This document shows positions 45,576-54,957 of a stretch of DNA of 64,000 nt, in pieces. This DNA comes from CAYJPV01 sp964372095. GTDB lineage: Bacteria; Acidobacteriota; Vicinamibacteria; Vicinamibacterales; JAKQTR01. Each line of letters opens with the position of its first letter. Position 1 is the first letter of the stretch. The stretch is taken from NCBI GenBank assembly GCA_964372095.1, contig CAYJPV010000027.1, positions 7,935 through 71,934 of the forward strand. Reading direction: 5' to 3'. The position numbers and the translations under genes are program-made. A model generated the notes under the pieces. That model worked only from the letters and a program-made list of their open reading frames with translations, was not told where the DNA came from and searched no databases.

Positions 45576-47036
45576 TCAGTACGACTTGGCGAACCAGGCA
45601 TCCGCCACCGACGGCTGCCCGCACTTCACGCACACGCCCGGCGTTGCGGCGACGTCCATCGGCAGATTCCGGATCGTCGCCTGCGTCGCGGTCTTGATGT
45701 CCGCCTCGCACGCCACCGTGCCGCACCACGGCGCGATCACGAAGCCGGGGCGACCTTCCATGATCTGCGTGAACTCGTCCCACGACGTGGTCGACGTCGT
45801 GTGGTCCTGCCGGAAAGCCAGGGCACGTTCGAACAGGGTGCGCTGAATATCCTCCAGCAGGCCCTTCACGTGTTCCACGATCCCGTCCATCGCCGCCGGC
45901 GCCTTCTCGCGCGTATCCCGCCGCGCGAGCATCACCTGCTGCTTCTCGATGTCCTTGGGCCCGATTTCCAGGCGCAGCGGCACGCCGCGCAGCTCCCACT
46001 CCGAGAACTTCCACCCGGGCGTGTACGCGTCCCGATCGTCCAGCATCACGCGCACGCCGGCGCCCCGGAGCGAGGCGGCGATCGTCTGCGCGTGGGGCAG
46101 CACCGTTTCCCGCCAGTTCCCCCGGGGGATGGGCACGATCACCACCTGATACGGCGCCACGCGCGGCGGCAGGACGAGGCCCGTCTCGTCTCCGTGCGTC
46201 ATGATCAGGCCGCCAATCAGGCGCGTCGACACGCCCCACGAGGTCCCGTAGACGTACTGCAGCGACTTGTCGCGCGCCTGGAACGTGATGTCGAACGCCT
46301 TCGCGAAGTTCTGATCCAGGTTGTGGGACGTGCCGGCCTGGAGGGCCCGGCCGTCGCTCATCAAGGCCTCGATCGAGTACGTCCGCAGTGCACCGGCAAA
46401 CTTCTCGCTCTCGGTCTTCTGGCCCGCCACGACCGGCATCGCCAGTTCTGTCTCGCAGAACTCCTTGTAGACGCCCAGGATCTTCCGTGTCTCCGCTTCG
46501 GCCTCCTCAGGCGTCTCGTGGGCGGTGTGCCCCTCCTGCCACAGGAACTCCGTCGTCCGGAGAAACAGCCGCGTCACTTTCTCCCAGCGAACCACATTGG
46601 CCCACTGGTTGATCAGCACGGGCAGGTCCCGCCACGACTGGATCCACTTGGCATACATCGTGCCGATGATGACCTCGGAGGTCGGCCGGATGGCCAGGGG
46701 CTCTTCGAGTTCTTCCTGGCCGCCTTTCGTCACCCAGGCCACCTGCGGAGCGAACCCCTCGACGTGGTCGGCCTCCTTCATCAGCAGGCTCTTCGGGATG
46801 AACAGGGGGAAGTAGGCGTTCACGTGGCCGGTGGCCTTGAACCGATCGTCCAGCCCTCGCTGAATGAGCTCCCAGATCGCGTATCCGTACGGGCGGATGA
46901 CCATGCACCCCTTGACCGGCGAATAGTCCGCGAGTTCGGCACGACGGACCAGGTCCGTGTACCAGCGGGAGAAGTCCTCCGACTTGGGCGTCACCGCCGT
47001 AATGAACTGTTCCTTGTTCGCGTCTTTCTCTGCCAT
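45576..47036 (-). CDS. proS: prolyl-tRNA synthetase, archaeal/eukaryotic type
   Basis: 486 residues. It lacks the bacterial INS editing domain between motifs 2 and 3. Class II motifs include RPTSEVIIG, VVRWEKVTRLFLRTTEF (motif 2) and a late GTSHNLDQNFAKAFDI. An anticodon-binding domain (about 290-390) is followed by a C-terminal zinc-binding-like domain (VACEAD and GVCVKCGQP) and the terminal Tyr (WFAKSY), the mark of the type-3 ProRS. Found in scattered bacteria. Without the INS domain it must rely on other factors to clear Ala-tRNA-Pro. Confidence 0.95.
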   Translation of the reverse strand: MAEKDANKEQFITAVTPKSEDFSRWYTDLVRRAELADYSPVKGCMVIRPYGYAIWELIQRGLDDRFKATGHVNAYFPLFIPKSLLMKEADHVEGFAPQVAWVTKGGQEELEEPLAIRPTSEVIIGTMYAKWIQSWRDLPVLINQWANVVRWEKVTRLFLRTTEFLWQEGHTAHETPEEAEAETRKILGVYKEFCETELAMPVVAGQKTESEKFAGALRTYSIEALMSDGRALQAGTSHNLDQNFAKAFDITFQARDKSLQYVYGTSWGVSTRLIGGLIMTHGDETGLVLPPRVAPYQVVIVPIPRGNWRETVLPHAQTIAASLRGAGVRVMLDDRDAYTPGWKFSEWELRGVPLRLEIGPKDIEKQQVMLARRDTREKAPAAMDGIVEHVKGLLEDIQRTLFERALAFRQDHTTSTTSWDEFTQIMEGRPGFVIAPWCGTVACEADIKTATQATIRNLPMDVAATPGVCVKCGQPSVADAWFAKSY

Positions 47037-47142
47037 CGTAAGTTCCTTGCCTCGGGCGCCGGGCCGCGCTCGGTGCGACGCCCTCGTAGACGACCGTAAT
47101 CTCTTATCTTACCATTGACTCCCGGCCACCCACCCCGTCACA

Positions 47143-48243
47143 ATGCGGCTCGACGTGGGCGATCCAATCCGTATCGACGTGGCCACGCCGTCCCGCGGGT
47201 ATACCGTCTGGGTCGGCAGTGGTGTGCTCCGCCAGCTGCCTGCGCTCCTGGATCAGGTTGGCCTCGGACCACGACGGTTCGTCATCTCGACGCCGCCCGT
47301 CTGGAAACACTGGGGCGGATCCGTTCGTGAGGTGATGCCCGACATCGAACCCATTCCGGTTCCCGACGGCGAGCGATTCAAGACGCTCGCCCAGGTATCG
47401 GAGGTCTACGACGCCCTCCTGCGGGCGAACGCCGACCGGCAGTCGGTCGTGGTGACGCTGGGAGGCGGCGTGATCGGCGACCTGGCCGGTTTCGCCGCCG
47501 CCACCTTCATGCGGGGCATCGGTCTGGCTCATGCACCGACGACGTTGCTGGCGCAGGTGGATGCCTCAATCGGCGGCAAGGTGGGTGTGAATCTCCCGGG
47601 CGGCAAGAACCTCGTGGGGGCGTTCTATCAACCCTGGGTCGTCGCGATCGATCCCGATGTGTTGTCGACGCTGCCGCGCCGCGAGTTCCGCTCCGGGTTG
47701 TACGAGGTGATCAAGTACGGGATGGCGTGCAGCCGCGACCTGTACGACGTGATCCTGAGAGACCTGTCCGCGATCAGCCGCCGGGCACCCGAGGCCCTGA
47801 CGCCGGTCATTGCCTCGTGCTGCCGCATCAAGGCCGGCGTCGTTGCACTCGACGAACGCGACACCGGGGCGCGGGAGATCCTGAACTTCGGGCACACCGC
47901 CGGTCACGCCTTCGAGTCGGTCACTCGCTACCAGCGGTTTCTCCACGGCGAGGCCGTCGCGTACGGCATGATGGTGGCCGCCGACGTCGCGGCGGGCCGG
48001 TCCATCCTGTCGTCTGCCAACCACTCGGCGCTGACCAGTCTGATCACGAAACTCGGTCCGCTGCCGGCGGTCTCCGACCTCTTCACCCGCCCGATTCTCG
48101 AGCAGATGCGCCACGACAAGAAGGTGCGGGACGGTCGCATCCGCATGATCCTGCCCACCGACATCGGCGCAACCGTGACGGTCGACGATGTCTCCGACCT
48201 CGAAGTGAAAGACGCCCTGGTCCGCTGCGGTGTCGGGGCCTGA
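47143..48243 (+). CDS. aroB: 3-dehydroquinate synthase
   Basis: 366 residues. NAD-binding TLGGGVIGDLAGFAAATFMRG and PTTLLAQVDASIGGKVGVNL are followed by the metal ligands Glu in YEVIKYGM, His in NFGHTAGHAFE and His in HGEAVAYGM. It converts DAHP to 3-dehydroquinate, the second step of the shikimate pathway. No other aromatic-pathway gene is adjacent. The 106-bp divergent gap from proS holds no promoter I trust. Confidence 0.95.
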   Translation: MRLDVGDPIRIDVATPSRGYTVWVGSGVLRQLPALLDQVGLGPRRFVISTPPVWKHWGGSVREVMPDIEPIPVPDGERFKTLAQVSEVYDALLRANADRQSVVVTLGGGVIGDLAGFAAATFMRGIGLAHAPTTLLAQVDASIGGKVGVNLPGGKNLVGAFYQPWVVAIDPDVLSTLPRREFRSGLYEVIKYGMACSRDLYDVILRDLSAISRRAPEALTPVIASCCRIKAGVVALDERDTGAREILNFGHTAGHAFESVTRYQRFLHGEAVAYGMMVAADVAAGRSILSSANHSALTSLITKLGPLPAVSDLFTRPILEQMRHDKKVRDGRIRMILPTDIGATVTVDDVSDLEVKDALVRCGVGA

Positions 48244-48260
48244 GGGCCGGACGCCGTCGC

Positions 48261-48845
48261 CTAGCGCAGCCAGCCCGGGGGAATTCTCGCCCGCCTGGCT
48301 TCGTCTTCCAGGTCGGAGATGGCCTTCACCAGGTTGACCTGAAGCGTCTTGCGACGGTCCAGTTCGTCGAGCGCCTTCTGCCGGTTCGACGCGATGGCCG
48401 CCCGCTCGAGGGGATTGTCGCGGGCCGTGAAGTCGGCCCACAGGCCGTTGATCCGCGATTCGAGGGCGTCGATCATCAGAGCGTTGTTGTCGCGCTCCTG
48501 TTCCGCGTCGGCCATGCGCTTCTTCCAGTATTCCTGCGTGCGGGCCGGATCGGGAGCAGGGGCAGGCTCCGCGGCCTCCTGGGCGCCAGCGTCTCCCGCC
48601 GCCGACGCCTGCTCCTGCACGCCCCCAGGGCCGGGAGGCGTCGGAATCACCTCGCCCGGCACCGACCTCAGCGAGGTGTTCGTATAGACCTTGGCTGGTT
48701 TCGTGACGGCCTTCCGCCTGGCCGCTTCTCGGCGCGCCGCGTCGGCGAGGCTCTGGGACACCGCCACATCGGCGGCACCCAGCAGACACACCAGCACGAA
48801 CGCCACAACCTGCCAGGAGCGACGGGTACGGTATCTCATGGTCAT
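48261..48845 (-). CDS. exported coiled-coil protein, unknown function
   Basis: 194 residues. Signal peptide about 1-31 (ending VAVSQS), then SLADAARREAARRKAVTK and KVYTNTSLRS, a Pro/Ala-rich linker and a predicted coiled coil (about 105-185, ADAEQERDNNALMIDALESR). This arrangement recurs in short exported acidobacterial proteins; no function is known. ATG 48845 follows AGGGACC; ATG 48839 is also possible. It is 3' of the pilin cluster, convergent with aroB. Confidence 0.75.
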   Translation of the reverse strand: MTMRYRTRRSWQVVAFVLVCLLGAADVAVSQSLADAARREAARRKAVTKPAKVYTNTSLRSVPGEVIPTPPGPGGVQEQASAAGDAGAQEAAEPAPAPDPARTQEYWKKRMADAEQERDNNALMIDALESRINGLWADFTARDNPLERAAIASNRQKALDELDRRKTLQVNLVKAISDLEDEARRARIPPGWLR

Positions 48846-48930
48846 GGTCCCTGCTCACTCGTTTAGACGCACGAGGAGTGTCCGTTGGTGTATCGGCGGC
48901 ACCGTCGTGAAGCTTTAGCCCGGACTCGGG

Positions 48931-49641
48931 TTAGGACCCCACTACCCACCGCCGCAGCCGCAGTGCCCCGCCGTCACCAGCCCGTGCCAGTGTGGCCGCG
49001 AGGGCACCGTGGTGCCCGCGCGGGCCGAACGCTTCGGCCCGCAGCACCACCACGCCGAGGCCCGGCGATGGCGCTGCCGGCGCGCCTGGCGACGGGGCGC
49101 CGTCCCGGAGGGGGTCGCCGTCGATCTCGGAGGCATCGTCGCCCAGCCACACACCAACCTCGAACGGTCCCATCCGGGGACCCGGTTCGTCGCCGATCCG
49201 CAGGACCCCCAGCAGGATGAACACGGAGTTGTTGCTGCCCCAGGGGCGATCGGCCGTCACCGCGGCGACGGCCGCCGGTGTACATGGCGCAACCTGCCCG
49301 CACGTCGCGAGGCTGGTCAGGACTGCCCACGTCGGTCCCGCCGCCCCGATGACCGTCGGGCCTGCCGCCGCAGGCTGTTCGAGCAGACCGGGCCTCCATT
49401 GCCCGGACAGCGCAGCCGACCAGTCGGGCAACGACGCCAGTTCGTGGGCCGCCAGCACGAGGCCCGCCTCCGCGGCGTGGAGAGCACCGGAGGCGGCCTC
49501 GAAGTTGCCGCCGATGGCAGGTTCCAGGGCGGCCGTCAGCGCGAGACCCAGCCCGGTAGCCAGCAGGAACAACATCAGGACGACAGCCGCGACGAGTGCC
49601 GTGCCGCGAGCCTCCCGACCCGGATCAGTCGTCCCGGTCAT
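48931..49641 (-). CDS. type IV pilus minor component, PilX-like
   Basis: 236 residues from ATG 49641, which overlaps the PilW-like stop by ATGA. The N-terminal hydrophobic helix (about 13-36, GTALVAAVVLMLFLLATGLG) matches the PilX_N domain; there is no prepilin cleavage motif. The soluble part has CGQVAPC (near residue 108-114), a possible disulfide. PilX-like proteins prime pilus assembly with PilV, PilW and others. A frame extension upstream of 49641 is ignored because of the overlap. Confidence 0.8.
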   Translation of the reverse strand: MTGTTDPGREARGTALVAAVVLMLFLLATGLGLALTAALEPAIGGNFEAASGALHAAEAGLVLAAHELASLPDWSAALSGQWRPGLLEQPAAAGPTVIGAAGPTWAVLTSLATCGQVAPCTPAAVAAVTADRPWGSNNSVFILLGVLRIGDEPGPRMGPFEVGVWLGDDASEIDGDPLRDGAPSPGAPAAPSPGLGVVVLRAEAFGPRGHHGALAATLARAGDGGALRLRRWVVGS

Positions 49642-50777
49642 CGCCCCCCTCCCCTGACAGCGAGGTCGAAGACGGCCACCACGTCGGGCACGAGCCGCCC
49701 CGCCGAACGGCCGCTCCCGGGCTGGGCAAACCAGACGGTGTCCGGTCCTCGGAGCCAGCGTACCGGCGCCTGCATGCGGACCGTGAGACGCACGGACCTG
49801 ACCCGATAGGCGTCCAGATCGAGGCGCGTGGCCCCGGTCCCATCGGGGCACCAGGGACCATCCTGCAGGGCGGACAACGGCACGCGAGCCAGTTCACCCG
49901 GCGCAGCCGCCAGGGGCTGCAGGGCCGAGACCGGGTCGACGTTGACCACGGCGAACGCACAACTGCTGATGTAGGTGCCGGTGGTCCCGCTCGCGGCCGG
50001 GCGGGGGGCCGGCCCGTAACTCGGGGACAACGTACCGTCGTCGCCCATCCGGAGGGCCGGCGGATCGGCCGCGCCGAAGTACTCGACGGTGAACCCGGCC
50101 AGATTGTCGAGGAAGGGCTGGTCGGATCCATGGTCGCGCCGACGGAGCTGCAGGGCCCCGGTGGACGGATCCGCTCTGACGTAGTAGGTCCGGGCGAACC
50201 CCGCCGACACCACCGATCCGGCGGGATACGTTCCCGAGAGGGGCTCCGGCAACGTGAGGAACTCGGCGTCGGGTCCGGTCGCGCTGACCTCCGAACACTC
50301 GACTCGTCCGAATCCGTCGGCCAGACACACCTGATCGCCGGGGAGGTACGCGCAGCCGGCCGTACCAGCAGGACACCCGGGCGGCCGCAGGACTGGAACG
50401 ACCGTGTCACCGGATCCCACCTCCGCGGCGGTGACCATCCAGAGCGGACCCGGGACCCGGACGACCGAAAAGGCATCGTCCCGCGCGCACGGCCCGGAAC
50501 CCCCTGACACCGGATCGTGCCCCCACCCGCACGGCAGAATGGCCGGCCATGCGTGAGCTGTCCGGCCCGCCGGACCGACAGGGGCGGCGCCGCCGGACGC
50601 CCAGATGTCTGCCCGGATCGATTCGACGAGCACCCGCAGGCGCTGCTGCGCGTCGGCGTGTTCCGGAATCGTCGCGAATCCTTCCGAGGTCGGCACGACA
50701 ACCGCCAGCACCGCGCCGAAGACCAGCAGCGTCACGGTTGCAGCCACCAGCAACTCGACGACCGTGTGCCCTACCAT
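49638..50777 (-). CDS. type IV pilus minor pilin, PilW-like
   Basis: 379 residues. Prepilin-type N-terminus with a Gly cleavage point and Glu5: MVG/HTVVELLVAATVTLLVF. The large beta-rich C-terminal region carries several cysteines (GCPAGTAGC, VCLADGFGRVEC, LPCGWGHD and others). ATG 50777 has GGAGGCGGT upstream and overlaps the PilV-like stop by seven bases. Requires PilD processing; probably at the pilus tip or initiation complex. Confidence 0.83.
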   Translation of the reverse strand: MVGHTVVELLVAATVTLLVFGAVLAVVVPTSEGFATIPEHADAQQRLRVLVESIRADIWASGGAAPVGPAGRTAHAWPAILPCGWGHDPVSGGSGPCARDDAFSVVRVPGPLWMVTAAEVGSGDTVVPVLRPPGCPAGTAGCAYLPGDQVCLADGFGRVECSEVSATGPDAEFLTLPEPLSGTYPAGSVVSAGFARTYYVRADPSTGALQLRRRDHGSDQPFLDNLAGFTVEYFGAADPPALRMGDDGTLSPSYGPAPRPAASGTTGTYISSCAFAVVNVDPVSALQPLAAAPGELARVPLSALQDGPWCPDGTGATRLDLDAYRVRSVRLTVRMQAPVRWLRGPDTVWFAQPGSGRSAGRLVPDVVAVFDLAVRGGGR

Positions 50778-51244
50778 ACCGCCTCCGACCGTATCCCCAT
50801 CAGCACGACGGCGTCAGCAGCCATGCTGCACCCGCCGGCGGGAGCCGGCACCGGGCGGCATCGCCCGACACGGACGGCGATCGTCTGCAGGCCGGGCTGG
50901 GCGGCCACCGGGCCGACCCGCCAGCGCCGGACGAACACACGGCCTTCGCCGGGAGCGTCCTGGCCGATGACACGCCCGGAGGCGTCCAGGTACTCCACAT
51001 GACCAGCCACGTCCTGCTGCAACACCTCGGGGGGTGACAGCGGGCTCGCCACGGGCTGGGCCCGCAACCGTTCGAGTTTGGTCTGGGCGTGAATGACAGC
51101 GAGCGAGCGGTCACGCGCAGTCATGACCGAGCGGGCGGCGACCGTGGAGAGCCCGGCGAGCAGGCCCAGCGCCGTGACTACCACCGCCGTCGCGATGATC
51201 GCTTCGATCAGGCCCGTGCCAGATGAGTACGCGTCTCGTGCCAC
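50771..51244 (-). CDS. type IV pilus minor pilin, PilV-like
   Basis: 157 residues from the GTG at 51244. Prepilin-like N-terminus SSG/TGLIEAIIATAVVVTALGLLAG with Glu5 after the cleavage site, then a soluble domain with Cys pair GRCRPVPAPAGGC. Type IV pilus modification PilV family by position and size. The start is uncertain because GAGG sits only one base before it. A 223-bp gap separates it from pilD. Confidence 0.78.
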   Translation of the reverse strand: MARDAYSSGTGLIEAIIATAVVVTALGLLAGLSTVAARSVMTARDRSLAVIHAQTKLERLRAQPVASPLSPPEVLQQDVAGHVEYLDASGRVIGQDAPGEGRVFVRRWRVGPVAAQPGLQTIAVRVGRCRPVPAPAGGCSMAADAVVLMGIRSEAVW

Positions 51245-51467
51245 ACCTCAGCAAGAGGCAATTGCGATACCAACGCGCATCCGGGTGCACGAACCGGTGG
51301 TTTCGGGGGTAATGTGCTGACCGGTGGCTCGGGTCCGACGCCGGCGCGACGCCCACTGCGGACGGTGGTGGCAGAACGTGCAACGCATCAGGTGCTGCGT
51401 ATGGTGCAGGAAAGGCGTACCGGATCCCGCCGACGTGCCTGGCTGGGCGGTCGCTGAGCGACGCACA
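51245..51467. other. gap between pilD and the PilV-like gene
   Basis: A 223-bp region that probably holds the minor-pilin promoter, reading leftward. A 72-codon frame (51248-51466, minus) nearly fills it and contains one CxxC. Its third-position GC is lower than that of neighbouring genes and it lacks homology cues, so I do not call it a gene. Confidence 0.4.
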
Positions 51468-52235
51468 TCAGAAGAACCGCAGGTACCACGCCAGGACGCG
51501 TGTGCCCGTCACGACGGACACGAAGGCCGCCAGCGTGAGAAACGTCCCGAACGGCAGCGCGTACTTCATGTCCCCGCGGCGTGCCACAATCAGGCCCAGC
51601 CCGACGATGGAGCCCATGAACGAGGCCAGGACCAGCGTGAGGATCATGAGCTTCCAGCCGAGGAACGCGCCGATCATGGCCAGCATCTTCACGTCACCCA
51701 TGCCGAGCCCCTCTTCGCCCCGGACACGCGCGTAGATCTCGGCAATGGCGAACGGAATCAGGCCGCCCAGGAGGATGCCGACCAGCGATGAGGCCCACCC
51801 GGGGGGATTGACGACGCTGAACAGCAGTCCGACGACAATGCCCGGAAGCGTAATGACGTTGGGCAGAATGCGGTGACGCAGATCGATGAAGAACAGGACG
51901 ATCAGGGCGCACCCGAACAGCAGGTGCGAGACCAGCAGCCAGCCTGGGCCGTACTGCCACCACGCCCAGACGAACATCGCTCCCGTGAACAGTTCCACCA
52001 GAGGATAGACGGGCGAAATCCGCGTCTTGCACGTGCGGCACGCCCCTCCCAGGACCAGCCACGCGATGACCGGCACGTTCTCGAACCAGCGCAGGGGCCG
52101 CCCGCACTGCGTGCACGCAGACGGCGGGTACGCGAGGGACGTTCCGAGGGGAATCCGGTAGATGCAGACGTTGAGAAAGCTGCCCACGGCCAGGCCCAGC
52201 AGGCCGGCAAACAGGTACAGAAGCCAGGTCGTCAC
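51468..52235 (-). CDS. pilD: prepilin peptidase / N-methyltransferase PilD
   Basis: 255 residues from the GTG at 52235. Eight predicted membrane segments. The methyltransferase domain begins GSFLNVCIYRIP with the zinc Cys pairs CTQC (41-44) and CRTC (66-69). The two catalytic Asp residues are Asp118 (FFIDLRHRILPN) and Asp181 (GLGMGDVKM) of the A24 family. It cleaves and N-methylates the pilins encoded nearby. Start overlaps the preceding membrane-anchored gene by GTGA. Confidence 0.95.
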   Translation of the reverse strand: MTTWLLYLFAGLLGLAVGSFLNVCIYRIPLGTSLAYPPSACTQCGRPLRWFENVPVIAWLVLGGACRTCKTRISPVYPLVELFTGAMFVWAWWQYGPGWLLVSHLLFGCALIVLFFIDLRHRILPNVITLPGIVVGLLFSVVNPPGWASSLVGILLGGLIPFAIAEIYARVRGEEGLGMGDVKMLAMIGAFLGWKLMILTLVLASFMGSIVGLGLIVARRGDMKYALPFGTFLTLAAFVSVVTGTRVLAWYLRFF

Positions 52236-53170
52236 GATGGTGGGCTCGCTTTCTTGGCAAATTGCAGCGGCAGCGGGTACAGGGGCGATGTTGGCGAGAG
52301 CGTCACCAGTTCAGGTTGCGCCCGGTCCAGGACGTAGGCCGTGCCGGCAGGATCCGCAGGTACGCCCCGCAGCCAGCCGACGGCGACCAGGTCCGCCCAC
52401 GAACGCGCCGCACGGCCCGTGACGGCCTCGTAGCGGCGCACGAGGCCGCCCAGCGCGTCCATCTGGTCCAGGGCGTCGAACTGCAGGAGGCGGAGGCGCG
52501 CGTTGTTCCGCAGCCATTCGTGATCGGCCGTCTCGTGAATACGCTGCCACATGCTGCGTGACGACTGGCGGTCGCCGCCCTCGGCAAGCGTCGCGGCAGC
52601 GAGCGAGCGGAGCCACCAGGATCCGCCGGGCATGCCTGCGGCCCGCTCGAACCAGACGGCCGCGTTCCGATAGTCACGCAACCACCAGTAGTAGACGAAC
52701 CCGGTGTCCATGGCCAGCTGCCACTGGCCCGCCGGGGCCGCGGCCATGCCCTTCTGCAGCAGCGCGAGGGACCAGTCGGGCCGGCCCGGGCCTTCGGGCG
52801 GAGACTCCGCGAGGAAGATCGCGCCGAACCGGTAGGCAACCGTGAACCGGGGGTCGAGACTCGTCACCAGGTCGAGGAGCGGGTGCAACAAGGGGTACTG
52901 CTTGTCGGCCGTCTTGGAGAGCCGCGTGCCGCCGTAGTACTGGATGGCGCGGATCCAGTAGATGTCTGCCGCCAGCGCGTCGAACGAAAGCACGGCCCGT
53001 CCGACCGCCGCTGCCGACGTCACGTAGATGACGTCGCGCGCGGCGGCGTCACCACGCGGGTACCAGCGCTCGCGTAGCGCCTGCAGACCGAGGGCCGCCG
53101 AGATCAGGACCGCCGCGCCGGCGAGAGCGCTCAGGGACCGACGGCGACCGGCCGACAAGGACACACTCAC
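52232..53170 (-). CDS. membrane-anchored TPR-like protein of the pilus ABC operon
   Basis: 312 residues from the GTG at 53170. N-terminal membrane segment (about 13-30), then an all-helical domain with YWIRAIQYYGGTRLSKT, tetratricopeptide-like repeats around residues 135-235 (LRDYRNAAVWFERAAGMPG) and an alpha/beta tail. It overlaps both neighbours by four bases. In Myxococcus xanthus the type IV pilus genes pilG, pilH and pilI include an ABC exporter next to pilD; this gene could be the pilG counterpart, judged from position only. Confidence 0.75.
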   Translation of the reverse strand: MSVSLSAGRRRSLSALAGAAVLISAALGLQALRERWYPRGDAAARDVIYVTSAAAVGRAVLSFDALAADIYWIRAIQYYGGTRLSKTADKQYPLLHPLLDLVTSLDPRFTVAYRFGAIFLAESPPEGPGRPDWSLALLQKGMAAAPAGQWQLAMDTGFVYYWWLRDYRNAAVWFERAAGMPGGSWWLRSLAAATLAEGGDRQSSRSMWQRIHETADHEWLRNNARLRLLQFDALDQMDALGGLVRRYEAVTGRAARSWADLVAVGWLRGVPADPAGTAYVLDRAQPELVTLSPTSPLYPLPLQFAKKASPPS

Positions 53171-53973
53171 TTGAAGTCGCGCCGCGAAAACACCAGCGTG
53201 GCCAGCAGGATGGCGGCAGATGCGTAGAACAGGCCGTACCCGATGGTGAAGCCGATGTAGCCCCAGGACACCGGTTGCCCGTGCACCACGGCGGCCTTGA
53301 TGTCGAACGGGGCAAGGTTCGGCAGCAGGTAGTAGAGCGCCTTGGCCAGCCAGGCCACCGGCCTGGACTGCACGACCGTCTCGAAGTGCGCCAGGTCCTC
53401 GTTGAAGTGCCCGACGACATAGAGGCCGAACGTGAAGGCCGCGGACAACATCGGGCTCGAAAACGTCGAGAAGAACAGGGCGATGGCCGTGACGAGCAGC
53501 AACTGCACGAAGATCAGCAGGAACGCCTTCCCGAGGCTGGGATCCAGGACCGGCGCGTCAACGCTCCCTTTGACCAGATTGGGTTCGAGCCAGGCCATCA
53601 GGGCCAGCACGGCGTAGAGCGCCGCGCACATCACCACGAGGTTCACGGCCAGCGTCAGGGCCAGGCCGAGAAACTTGCCCACGATAAACGCCTCGCGCCG
53701 GATCGGCTTCACCAGCAACGCGTAGACACTGCGGCGGTCCACTTCTTTCCAGACCAGCCCCACGCCGATGAAGACGGCGATGAAGAGGCCGAAGATGCTG
53801 CTGGCCGCAAGTCCGAGGTCCTTGATGATCTTGATGTCCTGCCCGGCCGTCAGCTGTCCGATGAGGAACGACGCGGCGATCAGCAGGACGGCAAAGAACA
53901 CGAGGTTGTACAGGACCTTGTCCCGCACCGACTCCTTGAAGACGTGGTAGGCCACCAGGCCAATGACACCCAC
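53167..53973 (-). CDS. ABC-2 type permease (PilI-like)
   Basis: 268 residues from GTG 53973. Six predicted membrane segments (about 22-42, 58-82, 108-130, 150-172, 178-198, 240-260); ABC-2 permease architecture with VWKEVDRRSVYALLVKPIRREAFI between the second and third helices. It follows the ATPase gene by two bases and overlaps the next gene by GTGA. Location between pilins and pilD matches the ABC exporter required for pilus assembly in Myxococcus. Substrate unknown. Confidence 0.87.
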   Translation of the reverse strand: MGVIGLVAYHVFKESVRDKVLYNLVFFAVLLIAASFLIGQLTAGQDIKIIKDLGLAASSIFGLFIAVFIGVGLVWKEVDRRSVYALLVKPIRREAFIVGKFLGLALTLAVNLVVMCAALYAVLALMAWLEPNLVKGSVDAPVLDPSLGKAFLLIFVQLLLVTAIALFFSTFSSPMLSAAFTFGLYVVGHFNEDLAHFETVVQSRPVAWLAKALYYLLPNLAPFDIKAAVVHGQPVSWGYIGFTIGYGLFYASAAILLATLVFSRRDFK

Positions 53974-53975
53974 GG

Positions 53976-54944
53976 CTACCCCCTCCCCACGGCGCGTCCG
54001 GGCGCGGGCGCAGCCTGCCGGGCCTTGACCTGCTCGACGAAAAAATCCTCGAGCGTCGAGCGGACAGGATTGAGGGCGACCAGTCGGGCACCGCTCCCGC
54101 GCAGCGACGCGACCAGGCGGTCAGGTTCCGCGTCGGGCCGCATTTCGATCACGAAACGCCCGTCGGCAATGGGCGTGACACGCAAAACGTCGGGAGCCGC
54201 CAATTCGGGAGCCGCCGGGTCGAGGTCAGCCAGCACGAGTTCCCAGCCCGTCACCTTGAACGCCACGATGTCGGCAAGGCGGCCGGCCGTCACGAGCTGG
54301 CCGCCGACAAGAATCGCGACGCGGCTGCACAACGCCTCGGCGTCGGACAGGATATGGGAGCTGAAGAACACCGTGCAGCCCCGATCGCGCAGCTCGAGAA
54401 TCAGCGCACGGACGTCGCGCCGGCCCAGTGGATCCAGTCCGGACATCGGTTCGTCGAGGAACACGACCTCGGGGTCGTTGATCAGCGCCTGCGCCAGACC
54501 GACTCGCTGCAGCATGCCTTTGGAGTACTTGCGCAGGGGCAGGCGGCGTTCACCGCCGAGGCCGACACGGTCCAGCAGGCGTGCAACGCGCTTCTGGCGG
54601 TCCGCGCCGGCGTACCCGAAGAGGCCTGCGAAGTAGCCCAGCAGTTCTTCGGCGGACAGGTAATCGTAGAAGTAGGGGGCTTCGGGCAGGAAACCGATAC
54701 GACGGCGAAGGTGCAGGTCCCCGGGCGGAAGGCCGAGGATCGCGATGCGGCCCGACGTGGGATAGATCAGCTGCGTCAGCAGCTTCAGCGTCGTGGTCTT
54801 CCCTGCGCCGTTCGGCCCCAGAAAGCCGAACACTTCACCGGACTCGATCTGGAGGCTCAGGCTGTCAAGCGCGCGATACGGTCTCGGACGCCAGAAGCCG
54901 ACCGTGTAGTCTTTGCAGAGCAGTTCCGTCTCGATCGTCGCCAT
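53976..54944 (-). CDS. ABC transporter ATPase (PilH-like)
   Basis: 322 residues. Walker A FLGPNGAGKTTTLKLL, Q-loop region IGFLPEAPYFYDYLS, signature KYSKGMLQRVGLAQALI, Walker B VVFLDEPMSGLDPLGRR and a His-switch in SSHILSDAE. A C-terminal 100-residue domain follows, typical of ABC-2 exporters. ATG 54944 (a GTG at 54947 is the alternative). It is 13 bases after the VKOR-DsbA stop and is encoded with its permease. Confidence 0.92.
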   Translation of the reverse strand: MATIETELLCKDYTVGFWRPRPYRALDSLSLQIESGEVFGFLGPNGAGKTTTLKLLTQLIYPTSGRIAILGLPPGDLHLRRRIGFLPEAPYFYDYLSAEELLGYFAGLFGYAGADRQKRVARLLDRVGLGGERRLPLRKYSKGMLQRVGLAQALINDPEVVFLDEPMSGLDPLGRRDVRALILELRDRGCTVFFSSHILSDAEALCSRVAILVGGQLVTAGRLADIVAFKVTGWELVLADLDPAAPELAAPDVLRVTPIADGRFVIEMRPDAEPDRLVASLRGSGARLVALNPVRSTLEDFFVEQVKARQAAPAPGRAVGRG

Positions 54945-54957
54945 CACCCGGCACCGG

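Noticed and set aside
47115..47144. TTGACT-18-CACAAT as an aroB promoter
   Set aside because: The -10 overlaps the aroB ATG, so a transcript would start inside the gene.
51248..51466. 72-residue minus-strand frame between pilD and the PilV-like gene
   Set aside because: Fills the gap neatly and has one CxxC, but third-position GC is lower than in neighbours and there is no ribosome-binding site or domain.
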